From Kitasatospora atroaurantiaca (GTDB lineage Bacteria > Actinomycetota > Actinomycetes > Streptomycetales > Streptomycetaceae): DNA of 64,000 nucleotides. The translations under genes were made by a program, and so were the position numbers. The notes below the pieces were generated by a model, which had not been told where the DNA came from, did not search any database, and saw only the letters and a list, made by a program, of their open reading frames with translations. The stretch is from the NCBI RefSeq assembly GCF_007828955.1, contig NZ_VIVR01000001.1, forward strand, positions 6,262,001 to 6,326,000, read 5' to 3'. The stretch's first letter is position 1, and every line of letters begins with the position of its first letter. This document shows positions 14,714 to 22,914 of the stretch, one piece after another.

Positions 14714-17326
14714 ATGCGAGTACGCCGCGGCTCCACCCGCAGCGCACCGGCGGCGACCCCGAGCGCCGCGCGCGGCCCCGTCCGGCCGGGCGCGACCGGG
14801 CAGCGCCGAGGCGCCCACGCGGGCCCACCCGCCAGAGAGGCGGCCCTGCCGGCCATGCCGACCGCACCCCGCACCGCCCGCTCGGCCTGGGCGCGGCTGC
14901 GCCCGCGCACCGTACGCGCCAAGATCGTCGCACTGCTTATGGTGCCGGTGGTCTCCGTGCTGGCCCTGTGGTCCTTCGCCACCGTCACCACCGCGCAGAA
15001 CGTCTGGGATCTGCTCCGCCTCCAGGAGGTCAACCGCACGCTGCTGGGCCCCGTCGACGCCACCGTCGTCGGGCTGCAGGCCGAACGGGCCGCCGCCGGA
15101 CAGCTGCTGGCCGCCTCCGGCGCCACCCGGGAGAGTGCGCTGCGCGACGCCGCCGCCACCACCGACCGGGCCGTCGCCCCGCTCAGCCTCGGCGACCGGT
15201 ACAACCGGGCCGACGCCCAGGGCCTCGGGCCCGAGACGGCCGCCCGGGTCGACGCCCTCGGCCAGGCCGTCGGAGCGCTGCCCGAGCTGCGCTCACGGGT
15301 CCTCGCCCGGACCGTCAGCTGGGCCGACGCGTACGCGGGCTACACCGCGGCCATCGACCGGGCCTTCGACATCACCGGCGCCGTCACCCAGTTCCAGGAC
15401 CACCGGGTGGCCTCCGACGCCCGGGTGCTGCTGGAGTTCGCCCGCTCCCGGGAGCTCCTCGCCCGGGAGGACGCCCTGCTGCGCACCGGCCAGAGCTCCG
15501 GCAGCCTGACCGACCAGCAGCTGCGGGACTTCGGCGCCGCCGTCTTCGCCCGCCGCCTCTTCGCCCAGACCGCCGCCCGCGACCTGCGGCCGGCCGACCG
15601 CTCCGCCCTGCTCGCCGTCACCGGCGGCGCCGACTACCGCGACCTCACCCGCTACGAGGACGCCGTCGGCTTCGCCGGCGACGGGCGCTCCGCCGCCGGC
15701 TCCGTCGGCCAGGACCAGTGGGCGGTCGCCGCCGACAACGTGAGCCGCTCGCTGCGCACCGTCGAGGTCAACGCGGGTGCCGCGGCCGCCGCACAGGCCG
15801 ACCCCTACGCGCTCGGCCTGTTCACCACCTCGGGGGCCGCGGTGGTGCTCGGCCTGGCCGCGGTGATCGCCTCGCTGCTGATCTCGGTGCAGATCGGGCG
15901 CGGCCTGGTCACCGAGCTGATCGGGCTGCGCAACTCGGCCCTGGAGCTCGCCGGGCGCAAACTCCCCGCCACCATGCGGCGGTTGCGGGCCGGGGAGGAG
16001 ATCGACGTGGATGCCGAGGTGCCGCTCACGGCCCACGGCGACGACGAGATCGGCCAGGTGCACGGTGCTCTCGGCAGCGTGCAGCGGGCGGCCGTCACGG
16101 CGGCCGTCGAGCGTGCCGAGGTGCTCTCCGGGGTCTCGGGCGTCTTCGTCAACCTGGCCAGGCGCAGCCAGGTCCTGGTGCACCGCCAGCTCACCCTGCT
16201 GGACGCCATGGAGCGGCGCACCGAGGACCCGTCCGAGCTGGAGGACCTGTTCCGCCTCGACCACCTGACGACCCGTATGCGTCGGCACGCCGAGGGCCTG
16301 ATCATCCTCTCCGGCGCCGCTCCCGGCCGTGCCTGGCGCAAGCCCGTACCGCTGATGGACGTGGTCCGGGCGGCCGTCGCCGAGGTCGAGGAGTACGCCC
16401 GGGTGGAGGTGCACCGCCTCCCCTACGCCGCCGTCATCGGCCCGGCCGTCGCCGACCTGACCCACCTGGTGGCCGAACTGGTCGAGAACGCCACCGGGTT
16501 CTCGCCGCCGCACACCAAGGTGCACATCCGGGGCGAGCAGGTCGGCAACGGGTACGCGCTGGAGATCGAGGACCGGGGTCTGGGCATGGGAGCCGAGGCG
16601 CTGGCCGACGCCAACCGGCGGATCGAGGCCGCGCAGCAGGTCGACCTCTTCGACAGCGACCGGCTCGGGCTCTTCGTGGTCAGCCGGCTGGCGAAGCGCC
16701 AGGACGTCAAGGTCTCGCTGCGGCCGTCGGCGTACGGCGGGACCACCGCCGTGGTGCTGCTGCCCACCACGCTGCTGGAGGCCCGGCAGGAGAGCGAGCC
16801 GCCCGCACTGGAGATGGCGGGCGTGCAGCAGCCCAGGCGCGGGGTCGCGCCCGAACTGGACATCGCCGATTTCCTTCCGGCGGAAGCGCCACCCGTTCCA
16901 CCTGCCCCGTCCGTCCCGCCGAGGGTGCCGCCCGGTCCGGTCCAGCCGTTCGGCGTCCGGGGCAGCAACCCGGGTGTGCTGCGGCCGACGCCCTTCGGCT
17001 CCAACGGCGCCCGTCCTCCCCGGCTGCCCGCGCAGGTCGAGCCCACCCGCCGGACGGCGGTCCGCCCGGTCGCCGCACCGGTTGCGCCGGCCTCGCCGGT
17101 CGAGCCGGTCGACGAGGCCGAACTCCCGCGCCGCGTCCGGCAGGCCAGCCTCGCCCCGCAGCTGCGCGAGGCACCGCCCCGGCCGCAGCCGAAGCCCAGG
17201 CCGGACGGCCCGGTCCGGACCGGCCGCAACCCCGAGGAGGCCAGGGCCGCGATGTCCGCCTACCAGCAGGGGTGGGCGCGCGGAAAGGCCCAGCGTCCCA
17301 CCACCACCGAAGGAGAGGTTCGATGA
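14714..17326 (+). CDS. cvnA: Conservon sensor kinase-like protein CvnA (nitrate/nitrite-sensing domain, HATPase)
   Basis: A protein of 870 residues. The N-terminal 65 residues are basic and disordered. The first membrane segment is about 75-95 (IVALLMVPVVSVLALW). A long extracytoplasmic region with NIT-domain character follows, then a second membrane segment near 375-400 and a HAMP-like stretch. The kinase core includes LDHLTTRMRRHAEGLIILSG and the ATPase motifs ELVENATGFSPP and EDRGLGMG. The last 200 residues are rich in Pro, Arg and Ala. In conservons CvnA is the membrane sensor that assembles with CvnB, CvnC and CvnD like a eukaryotic G-protein-coupled complex. Its stop overlaps cvnB by four bases. 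Confidence 0.9.
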   Translation: MRVRRGSTRSAPAATPSAARGPVRPGATGQRRGAHAGPPAREAALPAMPTAPRTARSAWARLRPRTVRAKIVALLMVPVVSVLALWSFATVTTAQNVWDLLRLQEVNRTLLGPVDATVVGLQAERAAAGQLLAASGATRESALRDAAATTDRAVAPLSLGDRYNRADAQGLGPETAARVDALGQAVGALPELRSRVLARTVSWADAYAGYTAAIDRAFDITGAVTQFQDHRVASDARVLLEFARSRELLAREDALLRTGQSSGSLTDQQLRDFGAAVFARRLFAQTAARDLRPADRSALLAVTGGADYRDLTRYEDAVGFAGDGRSAAGSVGQDQWAVAADNVSRSLRTVEVNAGAAAAAQADPYALGLFTTSGAAVVLGLAAVIASLLISVQIGRGLVTELIGLRNSALELAGRKLPATMRRLRAGEEIDVDAEVPLTAHGDDEIGQVHGALGSVQRAAVTAAVERAEVLSGVSGVFVNLARRSQVLVHRQLTLLDAMERRTEDPSELEDLFRLDHLTTRMRRHAEGLIILSGAAPGRAWRKPVPLMDVVRAAVAEVEEYARVEVHRLPYAAVIGPAVADLTHLVAELVENATGFSPPHTKVHIRGEQVGNGYALEIEDRGLGMGAEALADANRRIEAAQQVDLFDSDRLGLFVVSRLAKRQDVKVSLRPSAYGGTTAVVLLPTTLLEARQESEPPALEMAGVQQPRRGVAPELDIADFLPAEAPPVPPAPSVPPRVPPGPVQPFGVRGSNPGVLRPTPFGSNGARPPRLPAQVEPTRRTAVRPVAAPVAPASPVEPVDEAELPRRVRQASLAPQLREAPPRPQPKPRPDGPVRTGRNPEEARAAMSAYQQGWARGKAQRPTTTEGEVR

Positions 17327-17733
17327 TCGGCACCACGCACCACGCCGGAGAGCTCAACTGGCTGCTCGACGAGCTGGTCTCCCGGGTCGCCCAGGTCAGG
17401 TTCGCCGTGATGCTCTCCGCCGACGGCCTGGCCATGGGCACCTCGGCCGGGCTCGGGCGGGAGGACGGCGAGCATCTGGCCGCAGTCGCCTCCGGCTTCC
17501 ACAGTCTGGCCAAGGGCGCCGGCCGCCACTTCGACGCGGGCGAGGTCCGGCAGACCATGGTCGAGCTGGAGCACGGCTTCCTCTTCGTCGCCGCCGCCGG
17601 GGAGGGCACCTGCCTGGCCGTCTTCTCCACCGCCGAGGCCGATCTCGGTCTGATCGCCTACGAGATGGCCCGCCTGGTCCGCCGCGTCGGCGAGCACCTG
17701 TACACACCGCCGCGCAGCGCGGTCGGTGGGTGA
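17323..17733 (+). CDS. cvnB: Conservon Roadblock/LC7 protein CvnB
   Basis: A protein of 136 residues. It contains LNWLLDELVSRVAQVRFAVM and LSADGLAMGTS, the invariant start of CvnB-class Roadblock proteins, followed by MVELEHGFLFVAAAGEGTCL. It overlaps cvnA by ATGA (17323-17326) and cvnC by GTGA. It is thought to act as a GTPase-regulating partner of CvnD at the membrane complex. Confidence 0.92.
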   Translation: MIGTTHHAGELNWLLDELVSRVAQVRFAVMLSADGLAMGTSAGLGREDGEHLAAVASGFHSLAKGAGRHFDAGEVRQTMVELEHGFLFVAAAGEGTCLAVFSTAEADLGLIAYEMARLVRRVGEHLYTPPRSAVGG

Positions 17734-18170
17734 CGGCGATGTCGTACCCGCCGCGCCGGTACGTCGCCGACTCACCGTTCGGCTACCCGTCCGAACCCCC
17801 GCAGCACACCCGCTGGTACGACGACGCGGCCGGGCCGATGGTCAGGCCGTACGCGATGACCAAGGGCCGCACCAGGCCCACCGGGCGGGAGTTCGACCTG
17901 ATCGCCCTGGTGGTCAGCAACGTCCCCCCGGACACCGCCGATCTGGCCGTGGGGCCCGAGCAGGGCCTGATCCTCGACCTCTGCCAGAACAACGCGCTCT
18001 CCGTCGCCGAGATCGCCGCCGAGACGGACCTGCCGCTCGGTGTGGTGCGTGTGCTGCTCGGCGATCTGCTGGACGCCGAGTACATCCGGGTCAGCCGGCC
18101 CGTACCGCCCGCCATGCTCCCCGACGAGCACATCCTCCGTGAGGTCATCGATGGACTCCGCGCTCTCTGA
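17730..18170 (+). CDS. cvnC: Conservon DUF742 protein CvnC
   Basis: A protein of 146 residues starting at GTG 17730, which overlaps the cvnB stop by four bases; an in-frame ATG three codons later is possible. The DUF742 pattern is evident: RPYAMTKGRTRPTGREFDLI, then LDLCQNNALSVAEIAAETDL and VRVLLGDLLDAEYIRV, which has the look of a winged helix. It overlaps cvnD by 20 bases. Its molecular job in conservons is not established. Confidence 0.92.
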   Translation: MTAMSYPPRRYVADSPFGYPSEPPQHTRWYDDAAGPMVRPYAMTKGRTRPTGREFDLIALVVSNVPPDTADLAVGPEQGLILDLCQNNALSVAEIAAETDLPLGVVRVLLGDLLDAEYIRVSRPVPPAMLPDEHILREVIDGLRAL

Positions 18171-18744
18171 CACGCCCGTGCTCGCCCTGAAGATCCTGGT
18201 GGCCGGCGGCTTCGGCGTGGGCAAGACCACGCTGGTCGGCTCGGTCAGCGAGATCCGCCCGCTGCGCACCGAGGAGCAGCTCACGGTGGCGAGCCGGGGG
18301 GTCGACGACACCGGCGGGGTCGAGCAGAAGACCACGACCACCGTCGCCATGGACTTCGGCCGGATCACCATCCGCGACGGCCTCTCGGTCTACCTGTTCG
18401 GCACACCGGGCCAGGACCGCTTCTGGTTCCTCTGGGACGAGCTGGCCCAGGGCGCGCTGGGAGCCGTGGTGCTGGCCGACACCCGGCGGCTGACCGACTG
18501 CTTCCCGGCGGTGGACTTCTTCGAGCACCGGGGCATCCCCTTCGTGGTGGCCGTCAACCGCTTTGCGGGGACCAGGGACTTCCGGCCCGAGGAGGTCTCC
18601 CGCGCCCTCGACCTGGACGGGGACACCCCGGTGGTGATCTGCGACGCCCGGCAGCGCACCTCGGGCAAGGAGGTCCTGATCACCCTGGTCGAGCACGCCG
18701 GGCGGGTGCACGCGGCCCGACTGCTGGCCGAGGTCAAGAGCTGA
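18151..18744 (+). CDS. cvnD: Conservon small GTPase CvnD
   Basis: A protein of 197 residues. The P-loop is GGFGVGKTT (about residues 19-27), the switch II region is FGTPGQDRFWFLWDEL with the DxxG-equivalent GTPGQ, and the base-recognition motif is VAVNRF. These fit the ATP/GTP-binding family that is always the fourth gene of a conservon. The start lies within the last codons of cvnC. It should cycle between GDP and GTP forms under control of CvnB and CvnA. The stop codon overlaps a palindrome listed at 18741. Confidence 0.93.
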   Translation: MDSALSDTPVLALKILVAGGFGVGKTTLVGSVSEIRPLRTEEQLTVASRGVDDTGGVEQKTTTTVAMDFGRITIRDGLSVYLFGTPGQDRFWFLWDELAQGALGAVVLADTRRLTDCFPAVDFFEHRGIPFVVAVNRFAGTRDFRPEEVSRALDLDGDTPVVICDARQRTSGKEVLITLVEHAGRVHAARLLAEVKS

Positions 18745-18755
18745 CGCTTCGTCAG
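18741..18755 (+). promoter_or_regulatory. Palindrome CTGACG-CTT-CGTCAG, copy 3
   Basis: A perfect match to CTGACG-N3-CGTCAG. It includes the cvnD stop codon and lies 132 bases before the binding-lipoprotein gene, so it probably serves that gene. It could alternatively form a weak six-base hairpin after cvnD. Confidence 0.55.
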
Positions 18756-18887
18756 ACCACTTGGCCTGCCCATCCGGTGTTACCCCGACGTCCTCCTGCC
18801 GTTCGCATGTCGTCCCTCTGTCCTTGCCCTGGGGCCGATTTGCTGAGCGCCGCGCAAGTTGCGTGACCAACTTGGAGGGCATTCAGC

Positions 18888-20162
18888 ATGAACAGGCGCG
18901 CCGGACTGTCCCGGAGACGGGTGCCGAGCCGTCGGGCCGGGGCGGTGGCCATGGCGTTCGCCCTGCTCCCGGCGCTGCTCGCGGCCTCCGCCTGCGGCGG
19001 CTCGGCGGACGCCGCAGGCGGTGACGGCGACTACGCGGTCATGACCTGGTCCCCGTCCGGCACCGGCAGCGCCGACCGGCCCGGCGTGACGGCGCTCGCC
19101 GAGGCGATCGGCCGCGACGTGAACGCCAAGGGCGGGCTGAACGGCCGGAAGCTGCGGGTGCTCACCTGCAACGAGCACAACTCCGTGGAGGGGGCCACCG
19201 CCTGCGTACGGCAGGCGGTGGACGCCAAGGTGATCGCGGTGATCGGCTCCTACAGCCAGTACGGCGACAGCTTCATGCCGGCCCTGGAGTCCGCCGGCAT
19301 CCCGTACATCGGCGGCTACGGCCTCTCGGGGCCCGAGTTCAGCAGCCCGCTCTCCTATCCCGTGGCGGGCGGTACGCCCACGCTGATCGCGGGCAGCGGC
19401 CGCCAGCTGGTGGCGGCCGGCTGCCGGACGGTCGCCGTGGTCCGCCCGGACACCAGGGCCGGGGACACCCTCACCAGATATCTCTCCGGAGCGCTGAACC
19501 CCGCCGGGGTCAAGCTGGCCGACGTCCGGGTCGTGGAGAAGTCCGCCGACTACGCCACGGCGGCACAGAAGGCGGTCGGCGACGACCGGCAGGGCAACTG
19601 CGTGATCGACGCGCTCGGCCCCGAGCAGACCCTGAAGCTGCTCGACTCCTACAAGCAGCTGAGCCCCCGGCGTACCGTGCTGGCCTCGGTGATCGGCAGC
19701 ATCCAGCAGTCGGTCGTCGACTCCACCGGCGGCGAGAACGGCCCGCTGGACGGCGCGTACGCGACCGGCTGGTACCCGCCCGAGTCCTCGGGGGTATGGG
19801 ACGGGCTGCGCGCCGCGGCGGCCGGCGACAGCAGGATCGCCACCTCGGACCTCGCGGTGCAGACCACCTGGGTCGCCTACCAGGTGCTCCTCCAGGCCGC
19901 CGACCGGCTCGGCTCGGCCGGGCGGCCGCTCACCGCCAGGAACCTGCGCGGGCAGCTGGACAGCGGGGACTCGCTCGACACCGGCGGCGTCACACCCCCG
20001 CTCAACTGGGGAATGACCGACATGCTGCCCAGCGCCGAGTCACCACGGCTGGTCAACACCTGGGTGACCTTCCAGCAGGTCAAGGGCGGCCGGCTGACGG
20101 GTCAGCAGAGCGGCTTCGTGGACGTCCGCTGGGCGCTGACCGGCGGCCGTCCGCCGCAGTAG
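18888..20162 (+). CDS. ABC transporter substrate-binding lipoprotein (branched-chain amino acid type)
   Basis: A protein of 424 residues. A basic N-region with RRRVPSRR, a hydrophobic stretch and the lipobox ASAC (Cys36) predict a lipoprotein. The mature part has the periplasmic-binding fold 6 layout: EAIGRDVNAKGGLNGRKLRV, then VIAVIGSYSQYGDSFMPALE and later WVAYQVLLQAADRLG. This family binds amino acids, amides or short organic acids. No permease or ATPase gene is nearby, so it may be an orphan binding protein or a sensor component. The palindrome 132 bases upstream is a candidate operator. Confidence 0.8.
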   Translation: MNRRAGLSRRRVPSRRAGAVAMAFALLPALLAASACGGSADAAGGDGDYAVMTWSPSGTGSADRPGVTALAEAIGRDVNAKGGLNGRKLRVLTCNEHNSVEGATACVRQAVDAKVIAVIGSYSQYGDSFMPALESAGIPYIGGYGLSGPEFSSPLSYPVAGGTPTLIAGSGRQLVAAGCRTVAVVRPDTRAGDTLTRYLSGALNPAGVKLADVRVVEKSADYATAAQKAVGDDRQGNCVIDALGPEQTLKLLDSYKQLSPRRTVLASVIGSIQQSVVDSTGGENGPLDGAYATGWYPPESSGVWDGLRAAAAGDSRIATSDLAVQTTWVAYQVLLQAADRLGSAGRPLTARNLRGQLDSGDSLDTGGVTPPLNWGMTDMLPSAESPRLVNTWVTFQQVKGGRLTGQQSGFVDVRWALTGGRPPQ

Positions 20163-20175
20163 CCGCCCGCCCGCC

Positions 20176-20191
20176 CGCCCGCTCGCGGGCG
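20176..20191 (+). terminator. Short hairpin after the binding-lipoprotein gene
   Basis: A six-base stem CGCCCG-CTCG-CGGGCG starts 14 bases after the stop, directly after a (CCGC)n-like run. It is weak evidence for a terminator. Confidence 0.4.
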
Positions 20192-20242
20192 TGACGGACG
20201 TGGCGTCGGCTGACGGGGGATCAGAAGTCGTACGCTGAAAAT

Positions 20243-21199
20243 GTGATCACCCACGAGGACCGCAGGCTGCGCACCCTGGCCGAGGAGGAGCGCTGGCCGG
20301 AGCTGCTCGCCGCCTACCGGCAGACCCGGGCGGCCGGGGCGGCCCTGCGCGGAGAGGAGCAGGCGGCCGCCGAGGCCGCACCACTCGGCCACCTCATCGC
20401 GTTCGGCGCGCCGCCCGAGGTCGCCGCCCGGCTGTTCGACCCGGACGGCGGCCCCGGCTCTACCGCCGGTACGGCCGACCACGATGCCGGGCCGCTGTGG
20501 GAGGTGCTGGCCACGCGTCACTCCTGGCGCCGGCTCGCCCCGCTGCTGGGCCCGGCACCGGTCCGGCGGCTGGTCGCGCACACCCGGGTGCTGCTCGGTG
20601 AGGACCTCGGGTACGGCGCGGAGCCCGACGAGGAGGGTGTGCCGCCCGTGCTGGAGCCGTGGGAGATGGCGGGCTGGGACGAGCGCAGCCGGATCCGCGA
20701 GTACCTGCGGACCGGCGGCGCCCGGCGTGCCCTGCTGGCCCTTCCGGCCGGGCGGGAGGGGCTCGGGCCTGTGGAGCTGCCCGCGGCCGGGGACCAGGTG
20801 CCCGGTCTGGCGGCGACCCGGCTGCTGGCGGGGCTGGCGCCGTGGGCCGAGGCCGGCTGCGTACGCGGCACCGCCCCGGACGCCGCGGCCCAGCTGGCCT
20901 CGGGCCGCCAGGTGACGGGCGGGTTCCTGCCCTTCGGGGCGAGCTACCCCGCGCTGGTCCAGGCGGCCTCGGACGGTGCCGCGTACGGCACGGCGCAGGG
21001 GCGGCTCGCGGTCTGGCGGGTGCTGGTGGCGATGACGGGGGAGCCGCGGCTCTCGCTGCGCGAGGTGAACGCCCTGGTCTCCCGGCTGCGCTGCTTCACC
21101 TGGTGCGATCCGGCGGACGAGCTCCGCTACCTGCACCTCGCGCTGGAGGATCCGGCGACGGGGCTGGCCTGGGTGGTCAGCGGGGGTGCGTACGAGTAG
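20243..21199 (+). CDS. Protein of unknown function (possibly DUF6183-like)
   Basis: A soluble protein of 318 residues from GTG. It is helical and rich in Ala, Leu, Arg and Glu, with no signal peptide or membrane segment. The C-terminal part, with TGGFLPFGASYPALVQAAS and YLHLALEDPATGLAWVVSGG, resembles a streptomycete family of unknown role that I recall as DUF6183; I am not certain of that name. No catalytic motif is visible. Codon use is typical of the region. It ends 25 bases before a foldback repeat that separates it from the convergent dctA. Confidence 0.65.
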   Translation: MITHEDRRLRTLAEEERWPELLAAYRQTRAAGAALRGEEQAAAEAAPLGHLIAFGAPPEVAARLFDPDGGPGSTAGTADHDAGPLWEVLATRHSWRRLAPLLGPAPVRRLVAHTRVLLGEDLGYGAEPDEEGVPPVLEPWEMAGWDERSRIREYLRTGGARRALLALPAGREGLGPVELPAAGDQVPGLAATRLLAGLAPWAEAGCVRGTAPDAAAQLASGRQVTGGFLPFGASYPALVQAASDGAAYGTAQGRLAVWRVLVAMTGEPRLSLREVNALVSRLRCFTWCDPADELRYLHLALEDPATGLAWVVSGGAYE

Positions 21200-21224
21200 G
21201 GGTATCCGGCATTTGGCGGTTGAG

Positions 21225-21320
21225 GGCCGACCACAGGGACGCGGGGAACTGCGCGAGGCGGGGAGGCAACGGTCCGTACCTTCCGATGTCGCGCAGTTCC
21301 CCGCGCCCCTGTGGTCGGCC
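21225..21320. repeat. Foldback repeat, copy A (probable bidirectional terminator)
   Basis: Two 32-base arms (21225-21256 and 21289-21320) pair with a single mismatch around a 32-base centre. Each arm contains GCGGGGAACTGCGCGA or its complement, the core shared with copies at 32047, 46063, 52932 and 57128. It lies between the stops of two convergent genes. Confidence 0.8.
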
Positions 21321-21387
21321 TACCAGTAGGCCCCGGCCGGACGCCGTTCCGGGGGTTGGGGGCGTCCGGCGGGGAGTTCGGGGGAGG

Positions 21388-22758
21388 TCAGGCGGGGGTC
21401 TTCTCCAGGCTGGGAGCGTCCGGCTGAGCCGGAACGGTCTCGCTGTGCCCGGCATCCACCAGGGTGGTCTCGTCGAAGGGCGCCCGGCCGGCCAGCACCT
21501 GGTGGAGCCGGTCGTGGTCCAGCTCCTTGGTCCAGTGGCCGATCAGGACGGTGGCCACCGCGTTGCCCGCGAAGTTGGTCAGCGCGCGGGCCTCCGACAT
21601 GAAGCGGTCGATGCCGACGATCAGGCCGACCCCGTCCACCAGCTCGGGCTTGTGCGACTGCAGCCCGCCGGCCAGCGTGGCCAGGCCCGCGCCGGTGACC
21701 CCGGCCGCGCCCTTGCTGGCGATCACCATGAAGACGAGCAGCGAGAGCTGCTGCCCGAGCGACATCGGCTTGTCCATCGCCTCGGAGATGAAGATCGAGG
21801 CCATCGTGAGGTAGATCGCGGTGCCGTCGAGGTTGAAGCTGTAGCCGGTCGGGACGGTGATGCCGACCACCGGGCGGCTGACGCCCAGGTGCTCCATCTT
21901 GGCGATCAGCCGCGGCAGCGCGCTCTCCGAGGACGAGGTCGACAGGATCAGCAGGAACTCGCGGCCGAGGTAGCGCAGCAGGGAGAACACGTTCACGCCG
22001 GCGACGAGGCGCAGCAGCAGCCCGAGCACGACGATCACGAACAGCCCGCAGGTCAGGTAGAAGCCGACCATGATGACGGCCAGGCTCTTGAGCGCGGCCG
22101 TCCCGGTCGCCCCGACCACCGCCGCCATGGCGCCGAAGGCGCCGATCGGTGCGGCCCACATGATCATCGACATGATCCGGAAGACCAGCCGCTGCAGATG
22201 CTCGACACCGCGAAGCACGGGCGCCCCGGCCGGGCCCATCGCCTGCAGCGCGAAGCCTGCGAGCAGCGCGACCAGCAGGGTCTGCAGCACCTTGCCCTCG
22301 GTGAGGGCCGAGACCATGGTGGTCGGGATGATGCCGAGCAGGAAGTCCGCCGTGCCCTGGGCGTGGCCGGCGGTCGCCTGGGCGTGGCCGGACTTGGCGA
22401 GCGCCTGGGTGAGGTGCAGGCCGGAACCGGGGTCGAGCAGGTTGCCGACGACAAGGCCGATGCCCAGCGCGACGGTGGACATCACCAGGAAGTAGCCGAG
22501 CGCCAGGCCGCCGACCCGGCCGACCTTCGCCGCCTTGGTCACCGAACCGATGCCCAGCACGATCGTGCAGAAGATCACCGGGCTGATCATCATCTTGATC
22601 AGGTTGACGAAGCCCGTCCCGACCGGCTTCAGCTCGACGGCCACGTCCGGCGCGGCCAGGCCGAGCGTGATGCCCGCGACGACCGCCACGATGACGGCGA
22701 GATAGAGGTAGTGGGTGCGGTCGCCCGGTCTCTTCCGGTCTGCTCCTGTGATCGTCAT
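21388..22758 (-). CDS. dctA: C4-dicarboxylate/cation symporter DctA (DAACS family)
   Basis: A membrane protein of 456 residues with about eight transmembrane segments. Hallmarks of the family are the serine-rich loop LILSTSSSESALPRLIAKME, then PTGYSFNLDGTAIYLTMASI, and the last membrane segment with FAGNAVATVLIG. These form the cation- and substrate-binding core. It should import succinate, fumarate or malate with protons or sodium. The start ATG at 22758 follows GGAGC. The divergent gene pair at 22915 encodes a CitA/DcuS-type two-component system, which fits control of a dicarboxylate carrier. Confidence 0.9.
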   Translation of the reverse strand: MTITGADRKRPGDRTHYLYLAVIVAVVAGITLGLAAPDVAVELKPVGTGFVNLIKMMISPVIFCTIVLGIGSVTKAAKVGRVGGLALGYFLVMSTVALGIGLVVGNLLDPGSGLHLTQALAKSGHAQATAGHAQGTADFLLGIIPTTMVSALTEGKVLQTLLVALLAGFALQAMGPAGAPVLRGVEHLQRLVFRIMSMIMWAAPIGAFGAMAAVVGATGTAALKSLAVIMVGFYLTCGLFVIVVLGLLLRLVAGVNVFSLLRYLGREFLLILSTSSSESALPRLIAKMEHLGVSRPVVGITVPTGYSFNLDGTAIYLTMASIFISEAMDKPMSLGQQLSLLVFMVIASKGAAGVTGAGLATLAGGLQSHKPELVDGVGLIVGIDRFMSEARALTNFAGNAVATVLIGHWTKELDHDRLHQVLAGRAPFDETTLVDAGHSETVPAQPDAPSLEKTPA

Positions 22759-22914
22759 CGTGCGGCTCCTTCGCCCTGCAGTCCCTGGCGGCCCCGGGTG
22801 GTGGGCCGGGATCCGACTATGGGCTCTCGGAGTGACGGCGGTCACGTTTACGTTCATAGAGTTCACGTGCCGGGCCGGACCACGAACCGCGGGCGGCAAG
22901 GCACACTGTCTGAC

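Noticed and set aside
14968..17300. Long alternative frame inside cvnA
   Set aside because: It reads almost only Arg, Pro, Gly and Ala, the usual second-frame artefact of high-GC DNA. Only its last 136 codons, from 17323, are cvnB.
20659..22700. Very long plus-strand open frame crossing the end of the gene at 20243 and the whole of dctA
   Set aside because: It is the antisense shadow of dctA and a frame-shifted reading of 20243-21199. Its sequence is low-complexity Arg/Gly/Pro/His without any family motif. Only the part from 22915 onward is a real gene.
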